Positions 43,394-52,657 are shown, counted from the stretch's first letter. The stretch: DNA of 64,000 nucleotides from Aeromicrobium massiliense JC14 (GCF_000312105.1 NZ_HE978637.1:637936-701935), one strand, 5' to 3'. Made by a program: numbers and translations. Notes: generated from the letters alone by a model not told the origin.

Positions 43394-44835
43394 GAGGTCT
43401 CCTTCAGCGGAAGGCGCAACCGCACGGTCGCGCCGGTCTCGGTGTCGTCCAGCGCGACCGCGCCGTCGTGCGCCGTGGCGATCGCCTCCACGATGGACAG
43501 GCCCAGCCCCAGGCCGAAGCGGTCGTCGTCGTCAGCGCCGCGGCTGAAGCGCTCGAACAGCCGGTCGCGCAGCTGCGGCTCGACGCCGGGGCCGGTGTCG
43601 CGGACCCACAGCTCCAGGCGTCCGTCGACCACGGCCGACCCGACGCCGATCTCGTCGCCCGGCCCGGTGTGCCGCACGGCGTTGTCGGTCAGCTGCAGCA
43701 GGGCCTGGACGATGCGCTGCTCGTCCAGCAGCGCGGTGGTCTCGGCGACGGCGTCGACGACCCACTGCCGGTCGCCGAGGCCGCGGGCCCGGGCGACGAC
43801 GCCGTGGGTGATGGCGGCGACGTCGGCCGGGTGCGGCTGGACGAAGTCGGTGCGCCGGGCCTTGGCGAGCAGCAGCAGGTCCTCGACGAGCCGGGTCATC
43901 CGGTCGACCTCGTCCAGCAGCAGGCGGCGGGTGTCGTCGACGTCCTGGGGATCGGTCGGGTCGAGCACCTCCAGGTGCCCGCGCAGCACGGTGAGCGGGG
44001 TGCGCAGCTCGTGCCCGGCGTCGTCCAGCAGCCGGCGCTGCGCGGTCAGGGCGGCGTCCAGCCGGTCGAGCATCGCGTTGAAAGTGCGCTGCAGGTCGGC
44101 CAGGTCGTCGTTGCCGGTGACGCGCATGCGGCGACCGACGTCACCCGCGCTGATCTGCAGGGCGGTGTCGCGCAGGTTGCGCACCGGACGCAGCAGGCTG
44201 CCGGCGATCCGGGACGACAGCGCAGCCACGACGAGGACGGCCAGCACGGCCAGCGCCGCGTAGTTGAGCACCAGGGCGCGCAGGCCCTCGCGGTCGGCGC
44301 TCAGGTTGTGCACCGCGACGAGCGCGGCGGTGGTGTCGTCGATGGACACGGGCTTCACCGCGACGCGGTACGTCTCGTCGCCCACCTCCAGGTCGCGGAC
44401 GCCGCCGTCGTCGCGCATCGCGTCCACGAGCGGCCAGAAGCGGCCCGAGCGCTCGAGGTCGGGGTTCGAGTCGCCCTGCACGGCCCGCTCGCCGTTGCTG
44501 AAGACGGCGTAGAGGTCCTCGTTGTGCCCGGCGAGGCTCTGCTCCAGGAACGCGGCGACCAGGCGGTCGGAGCTGGCGTAGGGGCGTCCGGTGTCGAGGT
44601 CGTTCTCATCCCGCACCGTCTCGAGGTGGTCGAGCTGGTGGGACAGGCTCTCGTCCGCGTCCTCGTCGATGCGTCCGGACTCCACGCCGTACAGCGTCAC
44701 GCCGACGCCGGCGAGCACGACGGCGGTCAGCGCGGCCACGGCGTAGGCGAGCCGCCGGCGGACCGGCAGCCCGCTGAGCCGCGTGAGGCGCCGCAACCGG
44801 GACGTGAGCGCGGAGCGACGGGAGGTGGCGCTCAT
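43390..44835 (-). CDS. Two-component sensor histidine kinase
   Basis: A 481-residue membrane kinase. TM1 is AYAVAALTAVVLAGVGVTLY; an extracytoplasmic sensor region of about 130 residues follows; TM2 is LNYAALAVLAVLVVAALSSR. Then come HAMP, a DHp domain with phospho-His in DDAGHELRTPLTVLRGHL, and a HATPase domain with N-box QLTDNAVRHT, G1 VRDTGPGVE and G2 GLGLGLSIVEAI. ATG 44835 overlaps the stop of the YbaK-family gene (ATGA), and its own stop overlaps the regulator. The signal is unknown. Confidence 0.94.
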   Translation of the reverse strand: MSATSRRSALTSRLRRLTRLSGLPVRRRLAYAVAALTAVVLAGVGVTLYGVESGRIDEDADESLSHQLDHLETVRDENDLDTGRPYASSDRLVAAFLEQSLAGHNEDLYAVFSNGERAVQGDSNPDLERSGRFWPLVDAMRDDGGVRDLEVGDETYRVAVKPVSIDDTTAALVAVHNLSADREGLRALVLNYAALAVLAVLVVAALSSRIAGSLLRPVRNLRDTALQISAGDVGRRMRVTGNDDLADLQRTFNAMLDRLDAALTAQRRLLDDAGHELRTPLTVLRGHLEVLDPTDPQDVDDTRRLLLDEVDRMTRLVEDLLLLAKARRTDFVQPHPADVAAITHGVVARARGLGDRQWVVDAVAETTALLDEQRIVQALLQLTDNAVRHTGPGDEIGVGSAVVDGRLELWVRDTGPGVEPQLRDRLFERFSRGADDDDRFGLGLGLSIVEAIATAHDGAVALDDTETGATVRLRLPLKETS

Positions 44836-45299
44836 CCGGTGACGTCGGCGACGGTCGCGTCGTAGGCCCGGACCAGGTCGTCCGCCGCGACGCGAGCCAT
44901 CCAGCCGCGCTCGCCGACGCCCAGGCAGACGGTGCGCCCGGCCAGCGACGCGTCGCAGACGACGGGCCAGTCGCCCAGCGCACCCAGCGGGGTGATCGTG
45001 CCGCGGGCGTAGCCCGTGGCCGCCAGCGCGACCTCGGCGTCGGGCAGCTGCAGCCGGTTGGCGCCGAGCAGCGAACGGAGCTTCGGCCACGCGATCTGCC
45101 GGTCGCCGGGGACGAGCACCAGCACGAACGTGTCGTCGCTGCGTTTCACCACCAGCGTCTTCACGACGTCGCGCGGCGTGACGCCGAGCGCCTCGGCGGC
45201 CTGCTCGAGGGACTCGACCCGGGGGAGCGGGACGACCTCGACGTCCAGACCGCGGGATGCGGCGGCGTCGAGCGCACGCGCGCGTCCGGGCTGGTCCAT
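44832..45299 (-). CDS. YbaK/EbsC-family aminoacyl-tRNA deacylase-like protein
   Basis: A 155-residue YbaK-fold protein, the family that hydrolyses mischarged aminoacyl-tRNAs such as Cys-tRNA(Pro). Family blocks: GVTPRDVVKTLVVKRSDDTF (catalytic Lys in VKTLV), LVLVPGDRQIAWPKLRSLLG, and GYARGTITPLGALGDWPVVC. MDQPGRARALDAAASRGLDV is the chosen start. It is the first gene of a coupled operon with the histidine kinase and response regulator, an unusual pairing. The exact tRNA substrate is not predictable. Confidence 0.87.
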   Translation of the reverse strand: MDQPGRARALDAAASRGLDVEVVPLPRVESLEQAAEALGVTPRDVVKTLVVKRSDDTFVLVLVPGDRQIAWPKLRSLLGANRLQLPDAEVALAATGYARGTITPLGALGDWPVVCDASLAGRTVCLGVGERGWMARVAADDLVRAYDATVADVTG

Positions 45300-45407
45300 G
45301 GGGACGAGACTATCGGCGCGCCGTCCCGGGCTCCCGTCCTGCTCCGGGCCGTGCATGAATCCCGCGTCCGTGGGTACGGCCCGGCCACCCCCGACGAGAG
45401 GACCGAG

Positions 45408-45989
45408 ATGAGCAAGATCCTGAACGCCGCCGCCTTCGCCACCGGCTACGTGCTGGGCACGCGCGCCGGCCGCAGCCGCTACGAGCAGATCGTCCGCACC
45501 GCCCAGCGGGTGCGTGAGGACGCCCCGGACCTGGCGTCCCAGGTCGCCGAGCAGGCCAAGGGCGCCGCGGGAGCGACGTCGAGCGGCTCGAGCTCCAGCG
45601 GCTCCGGCTCCTCCGGCTCGGGCTCCTCGAGCTCGGGCTCGGACGGCTCGAGCGCCGAGGGGTCGGGCACGGACGCCGCAGCCTCCACGCCCATGTACTC
45701 CGCGCCGACCCCGGACGCGGGCCCCGCACCGGACGACGCGGACTCGGACGACGCCGACACGACCGCCGGCACCGCGGCACAGACCCCGATGTACTCGGCG
45801 CCGACGCCGGACAGCGGCACGGCGCCCGAGGGCGGTGCCCACGCCGCCGACCGTCCCGTCGACGCGCCGAGCAGCGGCACGGGTCCGGCCCCCGAGGGGC
45901 ACACGGACGTCGAGGAGGAGGTCGTCTACAGCAGCGGACCCGACGTCGAGACGCCGATCGAGGAGCTGACCGAGGACGACCCGCGGTGA
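45408..45989 (+). CDS. YtxH-like hypothetical with Ser/Gly linker and duplicated PMYSAPTPD motif
   Basis: A 193-residue protein of unknown function. The N-terminus MSKILNAAAFATGYVLGTRA resembles short YtxH-type membrane-associated helices, followed by SRYEQIVRTAQRVREDAPDL. A Ser/Gly-only linker (about 63-95) leads to an acidic, Pro-rich tail holding two copies of PMYSAPTPD about 35 residues apart. The tail is likely disordered. ATG 45408 follows gagagg. It overlaps the next gene by four bases (GTGA). Confidence 0.72.
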   Translation: MSKILNAAAFATGYVLGTRAGRSRYEQIVRTAQRVREDAPDLASQVAEQAKGAAGATSSGSSSSGSGSSGSGSSSSGSDGSSAEGSGTDAAASTPMYSAPTPDAGPAPDDADSDDADTTAGTAAQTPMYSAPTPDSGTAPEGGAHAADRPVDAPSSGTGPAPEGHTDVEEEVVYSSGPDVETPIEELTEDDPR

Positions 45990-46918
45990 AGGCCGTCACC
46001 TTCGCCGAGTACGGCGGTCCCGAGAAGCTGACCTACGGCGAGGTGGACGACCCGAAGGTGGGTCCGGACTGGGTGCGCGTCGCCGTGCGGGCGACCTCGG
46101 TCAACCCGGTCGACTGGAAGGTCGCCTCCGGCGGCCTGGACTCGGCGCTGGACGTCGTCCTGCCCGCGATCCCGGGCTGGGACGTGGCCGGTGTCGTGAC
46201 CGAGGTCGGCCCGGCGCATCGCGACCTGCGGGTCGGTGACGAGGTGTACGGCTACCTGCGCAAGGACGCCGTCCACGGCGGCACGTACGCCGAGCAGGTG
46301 GCGGCACCACGAGCCACGCTCGCGCTCAAGCCGTCGTCGCTGTCGTTCGAGGAGGCGGCCGCCGTCCCGCTGGCCGGGCTCACCGCCTTCCAGGCGCTGG
46401 AGGACGCGCTGCAGGTCGGTGCCGACGACGTCGTCCTCGTGCACGGCGCGTCCGGCGGCGTCGGTGTCTTCGCCGTGCAGATCGCCGCCGCTCGCGGGGC
46501 CCGGGTCATCGGGACGGCCTCGGAGGCGAACCACGACTTCGTGCGCGAGCTCGGCGGCGAGCCGGTCGCGTACGGTGACGGGCTCGTCGACCGGGTCCGC
46601 GCGCTGGCGCCCGACGGGGTCACCGCGGTGCTCGACACCCGCGGCGGCGACGCGCTCACGAGCGCCCCCGACGTGCTCGCCGACCAGCACCAGGGGCGCG
46701 TGGCGTCGATCGCCGACCCCGCGGTCGCGGAGCTCGGCGGCACCTACGTGTTCGTCCACCCGGACGTGGACGACCTCGCGGCGCTGGCCACCCTGGCCGA
46801 CGCCGGCGACCTGCGGGTCCCGATCGCGTCCACGTACCCGCTCGAGCGGGTGGCCGACGCCTGGCGCGAGTCGATGGAGGGCCACGTCCGCGGCAAGATC
46901 GTGCTGATCGTGGGCTGA
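45986..46918 (+). CDS. NADP-dependent quinone-oxidoreductase-like MDR protein
   Basis: A 310-residue medium-chain dehydrogenase/reductase of the zinc-free quinone oxidoreductase type. The N-terminal GroES-like domain begins [20 protein letters not shown] and includes [12 protein letters not shown]. The nucleotide-binding motif is [20 protein letters not shown] (about residue 150), matching the AxGGVG form of this family. Structural zinc cysteines are absent. The GTG start overlaps the upstream gene. It likely reduces quinones or enones with NADPH; the substrate is unknown. Confidence 0.9.
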   Translation: MKAVTFAEYGGPEKLTYGEVDDPKVGPDWVRVAVRATSVNPVDWKVASGGLDSALDVVLPAIPGWDVAGVVTEVGPAHRDLRVGDEVYGYLRKDAVHGGTYAEQVAAPRATLALKPSSLSFEEAAAVPLAGLTAFQALEDALQVGADDVVLVHGASGGVGVFAVQIAAARGARVIGTASEANHDFVRELGGEPVAYGDGLVDRVRALAPDGVTAVLDTRGGDALTSAPDVLADQHQGRVASIADPAVAELGGTYVFVHPDVDDLAALATLADAGDLRVPIASTYPLERVADAWRESMEGHVRGKIVLIVG

Positions 46919-46995
46919 CCGGACGCCCGACGGTTCAGGTCGGCCGAGCGGGGTACGGGCGGGTGGTACCGCACCTCGCGCAGGAAGGACGATCC

Positions 46996-48654
46996 ATGAC
47001 CGACGTCGCAGCCCAGCCGCCCGCCGAGGGCGACGACCGCCGGGTCCTCACGACCCGCCAGGGCCATCCGGTCCACGACAACCAGAACCAGCGCACGGTC
47101 GGGGCCCGCGGCCCCGCGACGCTGGAGAACTACCAGTTCCTGGAGAAGATCAGCCACTTCGACCGCGAGCGCATCCCCGAGCGGGTCGTGCACGCTCGCG
47201 GCTTCGTCGCGTACGGCTACTTCGAGGCCACCGGTCAGTGGGGCGACGAGCCGATCGCGCGCTACACCCGGGCCAAGCTGTTCCAGGAGGCCGGCAAGCG
47301 CACCGACGTCGCGATCCGGTTCTCCACCGTCATCGGCGGGCGCGACTCGTCCGAGGCGGCCCGTGACCCGCGCGGCTTCGCGGTGAAGTTCTACACCGAG
47401 GACGGCAACTGGGACCTCGTCGGCAACAACCTGGGCGTCTTCTTCATCCGTGACGCGATCAAGTTCCCCGACGTCATCCACGCGCTCAAGCCGGACCCGG
47501 TCACGTTCCGCCAGGAGCCGGCGCGCATCTTCGACTTCATGTCGCAGACGCCCGAGGCGATGCACATGCTGGTCAACCTGTTCAGCCCGCGCGGCATCCC
47601 GGCCAACTACCGGACGATGCAGGGCTTCGGCGTCAACACCTACAAGTGGGTGAACGCCGAGGGCGAGACGCACCTGGTGAAGTACCACTGGATCCCGACG
47701 ATCGGGGTCAAGAGCCTCACCGAGGCCGACGCCGCCGCCATCCAGGCCGGCGACCTCGGCCACGCCAGCAAGGACCTCTATGACGCGATCGAGGCCGGCG
47801 ACTTCCCCGAATGGGAGCTGCAGGTGCAGCTGATGAGCGACGAGGAGCACTCCGAGCTCGACTTCGACCCGCTCGACGACACCAAGGTGTGGCCCGAGAA
47901 CGACTTCCCGCCGCAGGTCGTCGGGCGCATGGTGCTGGACCGCAACGTGCGCGACCACCACAACGAGAACGAGCAGATCTCGTTCGGCACCGGCGTGCTG
48001 GTCGACGGGCTGGACTTCTCCGACGACAAGATGCTGGTCGGACGCACGTTCTCCTACAGCGACACCCAGCGCTACCGGGTGGGGCCGAACTACCTGCAGC
48101 TGCCCGTGAACCAGGCCAAGAACGCCGAGGTCGCCACCAACCAGAGCGGCGGCCAGATGTCGTTCCACACCGACGACCGCGGCGAGAACCCGCACGTGAA
48201 CTACGAGCCGTCGATCACCGGAGGCCTGCGCGAGGGCCAGGCGCCGACGCACGACGAGCAGGGGCCGGAGATCCACGGCCGCCTGACCCGCAAGCGCATC
48301 CCGCGCACGAACGACTACACGCAGGCCGGTCAGCGCTACCAGCTGATGGAGCAGTGGGAGAAGGACGACCTGGTGGCCAACCTCGTCGCCAACATCGGCG
48401 AGGCGGTCCGCGAGGTGCAGGAGCGCATGGTCTGGCACTTCCTGCTGTGCGACGACGAGCTGGGCACGCGTGTCGGCGACGGCCTGGGCATCAGCGCCGA
48501 CGACGTCCGTGACCTGCCGCCGCTGCAGAGCCAGACGCTGGACGCCGACGAGCTCGAGCGGCTCAAGAACCTCGGGAGCAACGGGCCGCGGGACGTCCAG
48601 GGCCTGACGATGACCCACTGCGTGCCCAACGAGCACGTGGTCGTCGAGCGGTAG
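46996..48654 (+). CDS. Monofunctional heme catalase
   Basis: A 552-residue catalase decomposing H2O2. The distal His is in [19 protein letters not shown], the distal Asn region reads [20 protein letters not shown], and the proximal heme-ligand Tyr lies in [20 protein letters not shown]. The C-terminal extension (about 430-552) is moderate, giving a protein larger than small-subunit catalases (about 480) but without the 150-residue flavodoxin-like domain. ATG 46996 follows aggaaggac. It stands 77 bases after the oxidoreductase. Confidence 0.95.
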   Translation: MTDVAAQPPAEGDDRRVLTTRQGHPVHDNQNQRTVGARGPATLENYQFLEKISHFDRERIPERVVHARGFVAYGYFEATGQWGDEPIARYTRAKLFQEAGKRTDVAIRFSTVIGGRDSSEAARDPRGFAVKFYTEDGNWDLVGNNLGVFFIRDAIKFPDVIHALKPDPVTFRQEPARIFDFMSQTPEAMHMLVNLFSPRGIPANYRTMQGFGVNTYKWVNAEGETHLVKYHWIPTIGVKSLTEADAAAIQAGDLGHASKDLYDAIEAGDFPEWELQVQLMSDEEHSELDFDPLDDTKVWPENDFPPQVVGRMVLDRNVRDHHNENEQISFGTGVLVDGLDFSDDKMLVGRTFSYSDTQRYRVGPNYLQLPVNQAKNAEVATNQSGGQMSFHTDDRGENPHVNYEPSITGGLREGQAPTHDEQGPEIHGRLTRKRIPRTNDYTQAGQRYQLMEQWEKDDLVANLVANIGEAVREVQERMVWHFLLCDDELGTRVGDGLGISADDVRDLPPLQSQTLDADELERLKNLGSNGPRDVQGLTMTHCVPNEHVVVER

Positions 48655-48683
48655 TCGAGTTCCGCGAAAACCACCCGCACAGG

Positions 48684-48741
48684 GGGCCTCCGGGGTGAGG
48701 ATCGACGGGACCGTCTCGTCCCGCACTCACTCCGGAGGCCC
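48684..48741 (+). promoter_or_regulatory. Long hairpin covering the ribosome site of the Excalibur gene
   Basis: A 15-bp outer stem with one mismatch (gggcctccggggtga / tcactccggaggccc) encloses a second 6-bp stem (cgggac / gtcccg). The right arm contains the ggagg ribosome site and ends two bases before the GTG at 48744. It may terminate catalase transcription, hide the ribosome site, or both. Confidence 0.55.
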
Positions 48742-48743
48742 TC

Positions 48744-49010
48744 GTGCGTCGTGTCCTGCTCGTCGCCCTGTCCACCGCGCTCGGCGCCGCCCTGGCGGTC
48801 GGCCCGGCCACCACGGCCGATGCCGGCGCGCGCGAGTTCAAGAACTGCGCGCAGATGAACAAGACCTACAAGCACGGGGTCGGGAAGCCCGGGGCGCGCG
48901 ATCGCACGTCCGGCGAGCCCGTCACGAACTTCAAGCGCAGCAAGAAGATCTACCACGCCAACCGCAAGCGCGACCGCGACAAGGACGGCATCGCCTGCGA
49001 GAAGCGCTGA
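48744..49010 (+). CDS. Secreted Excalibur calcium-binding domain protein
   Basis: An 88-residue exported protein. After the signal VRRVLLVALSTALGAALAVG it is almost entirely an Excalibur domain: FKNCAQMNKTYKHGVGKPGA, then NRKRDRDKDGIACEKR. The DxDxDGxxC loop is the calcium-binding signature, and two cysteines likely pair. Such domains occur in extracellular wall-associated proteins. The GTG start has ggagg nine bases upstream within a hairpin. It converges with the next gene, seven bases apart. Confidence 0.88.
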   Translation: MRRVLLVALSTALGAALAVGPATTADAGAREFKNCAQMNKTYKHGVGKPGARDRTSGEPVTNFKRSKKIYHANRKRDRDKDGIACEKR

Positions 49011-49016
49011 GCGGGC

Positions 49017-49544
49017 TCAGTCGCAGGTGTCGCAGGTGCCGCTGAGCGGCAGCTGGACGAAGCAGCGTCCGCACACAGGGGCCTGGCGCTGCGGCGCCGC
49101 CTTGGCCGCCGCGGCCTTCGCGTTCGCCCGCCGGCGGGCCTCCTGGGCCGTGAGCGACGGCGCGGCGTCCTCGGGCACGTCGGGCGCGTAGGCGCGGTAG
49201 CAGTCGAGCCGGTGCTCGGCGGCGCGCGCCTCGAGGTCGCTCACGTCGGTGGTGCCGTTGATGACCGCGGCCTTGGCGTAGGCCTCGCCGACCCGGCCGT
49301 CGTGGCGCACGGCCAGCGACGTCAGCGGCGGCTCGCCCGAGCGCTGCGCGTGCAGCGCGACGACGTCCAGGAGCGGCCCCATCCAGGCCGACGGACGGGC
49401 GGCGGCGCGCACGCCCGAGCGGGTCTGGACGAGCTCGGCGAGCTCGCTGTAGGTGATGGTCTGCTGGTAGGTCGAGGCGGTCGTCTTGAGGATCTCGTGG
49501 GCCACGGGGACCCAGTCCTTGAGCTGAGGGGGAAGGCCAGGCAC
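49017..49544 (-). CDS. Hypothetical protein with C-terminal CxxC zinc-ribbon-like motifs
   Basis: A 175-residue protein I do not recognise. The N-terminal half is helical (VPGLPPQLKDWVPVAHEILK, then YQQTITYSELAELVQTRSGV), the middle has GRVGEAYAKAAVINGTTDVS, and an Ala/Lys-rich helix leads to CGRCFVQLPLSGTCDTCD. That pair of CxxC motifs could bind zinc. A GTG start at 49544 is chosen since further upstream the frame is antisense to another gene. A nucleic-acid-binding role is possible but unsupported. Confidence 0.68.
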   Translation of the reverse strand: MPGLPPQLKDWVPVAHEILKTTASTYQQTITYSELAELVQTRSGVRAAARPSAWMGPLLDVVALHAQRSGEPPLTSLAVRHDGRVGEAYAKAAVINGTTDVSDLEARAAEHRLDCYRAYAPDVPEDAAPSLTAQEARRRANAKAAAAKAAPQRQAPVCGRCFVQLPLSGTCDTCD

Positions 49545-49620
49545 GATCGACGATCCTAAGCAGGCGACCGGTGTGACGTGCACCCGGGTCGCGCTTGTCC
49601 GGACCGGACAGACTGGCGTC

Positions 49621-50289
49621 GTGAGAACGCCCTCGACCCTCCTCGCCGTCTGCCTCGTCGGTGCTCTGGCCGCGTGCTCCGAAGACCGCCAGCGGGTCGA
49701 CGTCGAGGTGCCGCGGACCGTGTCCGCGCCGGTGCTCGACGGCGAGCCGGACCGGGTCTGGCTGCGCGACAGCGCTCGCCGCACGGGCATCCCGGCCCGG
49801 GTGCTGACCGCGTACGCGCGGGCCGCCGACCGCGTCGCGGCCGACGGGTGCGAGCTCGGCTGGAACACGCTGGCCGGCATCGGCCGGGTCGAGACCTCGC
49901 ACGCCCGCTTCGGCGGCGCCGAGACCAGCGAGGCCGGCGACGTCCGCCCGCGCATCCTCGGCCCCCGCCTGGACGGCGGTCCCGGCATCCGCGCCATCGA
50001 GGACACCGACGGCGGCGAGCTCGACGGCGACACCACCTGGGACCGGGCGGTCGGGCCCATGCAGTTCATCCCGACCACGTGGGACCGCTGGGGTGCGGAC
50101 GGCGACGGCGACGGCGTGCGCGACCCGCACTCGATCGACGACGCGACCTTGGCCGCGGCCCGCTACCTGTGCGACGCCGGCGACGACCTGGGCGACGACG
50201 CCGGCTGGGTCGACGCGGTGCTCACCTACAACAACAGCGGTGCCTACGCCCGCAAGGTCGCCGAGGCCGCCACCGAGTACGCCGGCTAG
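49621..50289 (+). CDS. Lytic murein transglycosylase-like lipoprotein
   Basis: A 222-residue exported lipoprotein. The signal VRTPSTLLAVCLVGALAACS contains a lipobox ending at Cys. The SLT-like domain shows the catalytic Glu in TLAGIGRVETSHARFGG and the family blocks DRAVGPMQFIPTTWDRWG and AVLTYNNSGAYARKVAEAA. This fits MltB-type lytic transglycosylases cleaving peptidoglycan glycan strands. An acidic DGDGDGVRDP stretch could bind calcium. GTG 49621 is preferred over 49573, which would put extra residues before the signal. Confidence 0.88.
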   Translation: MRTPSTLLAVCLVGALAACSEDRQRVDVEVPRTVSAPVLDGEPDRVWLRDSARRTGIPARVLTAYARAADRVAADGCELGWNTLAGIGRVETSHARFGGAETSEAGDVRPRILGPRLDGGPGIRAIEDTDGGELDGDTTWDRAVGPMQFIPTTWDRWGADGDGDGVRDPHSIDDATLAAARYLCDAGDDLGDDAGWVDAVLTYNNSGAYARKVAEAATEYAG

Positions 50290-50314
50290 GGCGACCGCTC
50301 CCTGAGGGGGGCCA

Positions 50315-50363
50315 CCGGTCCTGAGCCTGTCGAAGGGATCCTCTCGACAGGCTCGAGGACCGG
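50315..50363. repeat. Interspersed hairpin repeat (gagcctgtcga type) / terminator
   Basis: ccggtcctgagcctgtcga pairs with tcgacaggctcgaggaccgg with one bulged base. The core resembles a dispersed palindrome known from several actinobacterial genomes. It lies between the convergent transglycosylase and CoA-hydrolase genes and probably also terminates them. Confidence 0.65.
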
Positions 50364-50369
50364 GCCGGC

Positions 50370-51875
50370 CTACATGTGGCCGGTGTCGAGGAAGCGCTGG
50401 TGCCACGAGAGCGCCTCGCCCAGCAGGTGCGGCGTGTGCCGGGCGTCCGGGCGGGCCGCCTCGGCCCGCTCCAGGTAGTCGGTCAGCGCGTCGCGGAAGT
50501 CCGGGTGCGCGCAGTGCTCGATGATGCGCCGCGCACGCTTGCGCGGCGCCAGGCCACGCAGGTCGGCCAGGCCCTGGTCGGTCACGACCACGTGCACGTC
50601 GTGCTCGGTGTGGTCGACGTGGCTGACCATCGGCACGATCGCCGAGATGGCGCCGCGCTTGGCCGTCGACGGCGACAGGAAGAAGTTCAGGAAGGCGTTG
50701 CGCGCGAAGTCGCCCGACCCGCCGATGCCGTTCATGATCGAGCTGCCCATGACGTGCGTGGAGTTGACGTTGCCGTACAGGTCGGCCTCGATCATCCCGT
50801 TCATGGCGATGATCCCGAGCCGGCGGACGAGCTCGGGGTGGTTGGAGATCTCCTCGCTGCGCAGCAGGATGCGGCCCTTGTAGGCGTCGATGCCGTCCAT
50901 GAACCGGCGGACCCCGGCGTCGGAGAGCCCGAACGACGTCGCCGACGCGGCGCGCAGGGTGCCGCTGTCGAGCAGGTCGAGCATCCCGTCCTGCAGCACC
51001 TCGGTGTACGCGACCAGGTCGGTGAAGTCGCTCGCGTCCAGCCCGGCGAGCACCGCGTTGGCCACGTTGCCGACACCGGACTGCAGCGGCAGCAGCTCGG
51101 CCGGCATGCGTCCGGCGGCGACCTCGTGGCGCAGGAAGTCGACCAGGTGCTCGGCGATGGCGCGCGACGCGTCGTCGGGCTCGCTGAAGGGGGAGTTGCG
51201 GTCGGGCGCGTTCGTCTCGACGACGGCGACGACGCGGTCGGGGTCGACCCGCAGGTACGGCTCGCCGATGCGCTGCATGGGCTCGGTGAGCTCGAGCGGG
51301 CGCCGGTGCGGCGGCAGGGCGGTGCCGTAGTAGACGTCGTGGAAGCCCTCGAGCTCGCGCGGCTGCCAGTGGTTCACCTCGAGGATGATCCGATCGGCCC
51401 GGTCGAGCCACGTCTTGTTGTTGCCCACCGAGCTCGACGGCACGAGCAGCCCGTCGGGCAGGATCGCCGTCACCTCGACCACGGCCACGTCGAGGTTGCC
51501 GTAGAAGCCGAACCACATGTGCTGCGCGCTGTGGCTCAGGTGGGCGTCGACGTAGTCGACCTCGCCGGCGTTGATGAGCGCCCGCAGCGTCGGGTCGGAA
51601 TTGTAGGGCAGCCGGGTCGAGACGCCGTGCGCCTCGGCCAGCACGCCGTCGGCGTCGGGCGCCGTCGAGGCGCCGGTCCACAGCCCGATGCGGAAGTCCT
51701 CGCCGCGTCCGTGGGCCTGCGTCATCCGGGCAGCGAGCGCGGCCGGGAGCGCCTTGGGGTAGCCGGCGCCGGTGAAGCCGCTCATGCCGACGTTGTCTCC
51801 GTGGCGCACGAAGGTGGCGGCCTGCTCGGCGGTGGTGATGCGCTGCTGGAGCTGGGGGCTGAGGACGCGAGTCAT
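50370..51875 (-). CDS. Acetyl-CoA hydrolase/CoA-transferase family protein
   Basis: A 501-residue protein of the acetyl-CoA hydrolase/succinyl-CoA:acetate CoA-transferase family. The N-terminal domain starts VLSPQLQQRITTAEQAATFV, then GDNVGMSGFTGAGYPKALPA. C-terminal blocks GIGGSGDFARNAFLNFFLSP, SAIVPMVSHVDHTEHDVHVV and TDQGLADLRGLAPRKRA are characteristic. It would exchange CoA between acetate and another acyl donor or hydrolyse acetyl-CoA. ATG 51875 (MTRVLSPQ) is chosen; the upstream frame is antisense-type noise. It stands alone with flanking hairpins. Confidence 0.9.
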   Translation of the reverse strand: MTRVLSPQLQQRITTAEQAATFVRHGDNVGMSGFTGAGYPKALPAALAARMTQAHGRGEDFRIGLWTGASTAPDADGVLAEAHGVSTRLPYNSDPTLRALINAGEVDYVDAHLSHSAQHMWFGFYGNLDVAVVEVTAILPDGLLVPSSSVGNNKTWLDRADRIILEVNHWQPRELEGFHDVYYGTALPPHRRPLELTEPMQRIGEPYLRVDPDRVVAVVETNAPDRNSPFSEPDDASRAIAEHLVDFLRHEVAAGRMPAELLPLQSGVGNVANAVLAGLDASDFTDLVAYTEVLQDGMLDLLDSGTLRAASATSFGLSDAGVRRFMDGIDAYKGRILLRSEEISNHPELVRRLGIIAMNGMIEADLYGNVNSTHVMGSSIMNGIGGSGDFARNAFLNFFLSPSTAKRGAISAIVPMVSHVDHTEHDVHVVVTDQGLADLRGLAPRKRARRIIEHCAHPDFRDALTDYLERAEAARPDARHTPHLLGEALSWHQRFLDTGHM

Positions 51876-51934
51876 GGTGCGTCCATCATGGCCCCGCGGG
51901 TCGCCGGTGGCCGGGCGGCCCGGCGGTTGAACGT

Positions 51935-52657
51935 TCAGGCCGCGAGCCGGGCCCGCACCTCGTCCAGCACGCGCGGCGGGAACTCGGCCGTGCGCCGGCA
52001 GCGCTCGACGAGGTAGACGATCTTGTTGAGCCGGCGCCCGGGCAGCTCGACGCCGCGCGCCTCCAGCGACGGGCGCAGCACGTTGCGGTCGAACGTGCCG
52101 TCGGACATCTCCGGCTCGCCGCGCCACGCGGCGAAGGCGGCCTTGAGGTCGGCGTGCCCGACGACGCCGTGCTCGGGCGACAGGGCGACTGCCAGCGCGG
52201 CGACGAGCCACGCGTCGTCGTGCTCGAGCGCCCCCACGCCCAGCTGCACGGTGCCCGAGCCGACCGCTGGCGCGTCGCGGTCGAGCTCGACCTCCAGGGC
52301 GAGGACGAGCGCCGGGACCCGCAGCTCGACGCGGGTGCCGGACGCGGTGAGCGACACGCGCTGCCCCGGTGCGGGGGTCGTCGGGCCGCCGCCGGGGGCG
52401 ACGACCTCGACCACCGCGCCGTTGGCGCGCTGCCCGCGGTGCAGCACCGGGTGCCCGTCCGTCGCGCTCAGCACGAGCGCCGGGTCGCTGACGTAGGGGA
52501 GCCGGACGAACAGGTACACCGAGCCGTCGATGCGCTCGACCGTGAACGGCTGCTGCTCGGGCAGCGCCATGCGGCGCGCGACGACCAGCCGGCCGCCGGG
52601 CGCGAGCACCTCGGTGCCGCTCGGCCCGCCGTCGCGGGACCAGGTCACTCTCACCAC
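51935..52657 (-). CDS. Hypothetical protein beside FHA/kinase genes
   Basis: A 240-residue protein I do not recognise. The N-terminal ~130 residues look beta-rich (VVRVTWSRDGGPSGTEVLAP, then VERIDGSVYLFVRLPYVSD). The C-terminal ~80 residues are helical and could form a winged helix (GHADLKAAFAAWRGEPEMSD, then LNKIVYLVERCRR). The GTG at 52657 follows aggagg. It is divergent from an FHA-domain gene and a Ser/Thr kinase, so a link to phospho-signalling is possible. No catalytic motif is visible. Confidence 0.65.
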   Translation of the reverse strand: MVRVTWSRDGGPSGTEVLAPGGRLVVARRMALPEQQPFTVERIDGSVYLFVRLPYVSDPALVLSATDGHPVLHRGQRANGAVVEVVAPGGGPTTPAPGQRVSLTASGTRVELRVPALVLALEVELDRDAPAVGSGTVQLGVGALEHDDAWLVAALAVALSPEHGVVGHADLKAAFAAWRGEPEMSDGTFDRNVLRPSLEARGVELPGRRLNKIVYLVERCRRTAEFPPRVLDEVRARLAA

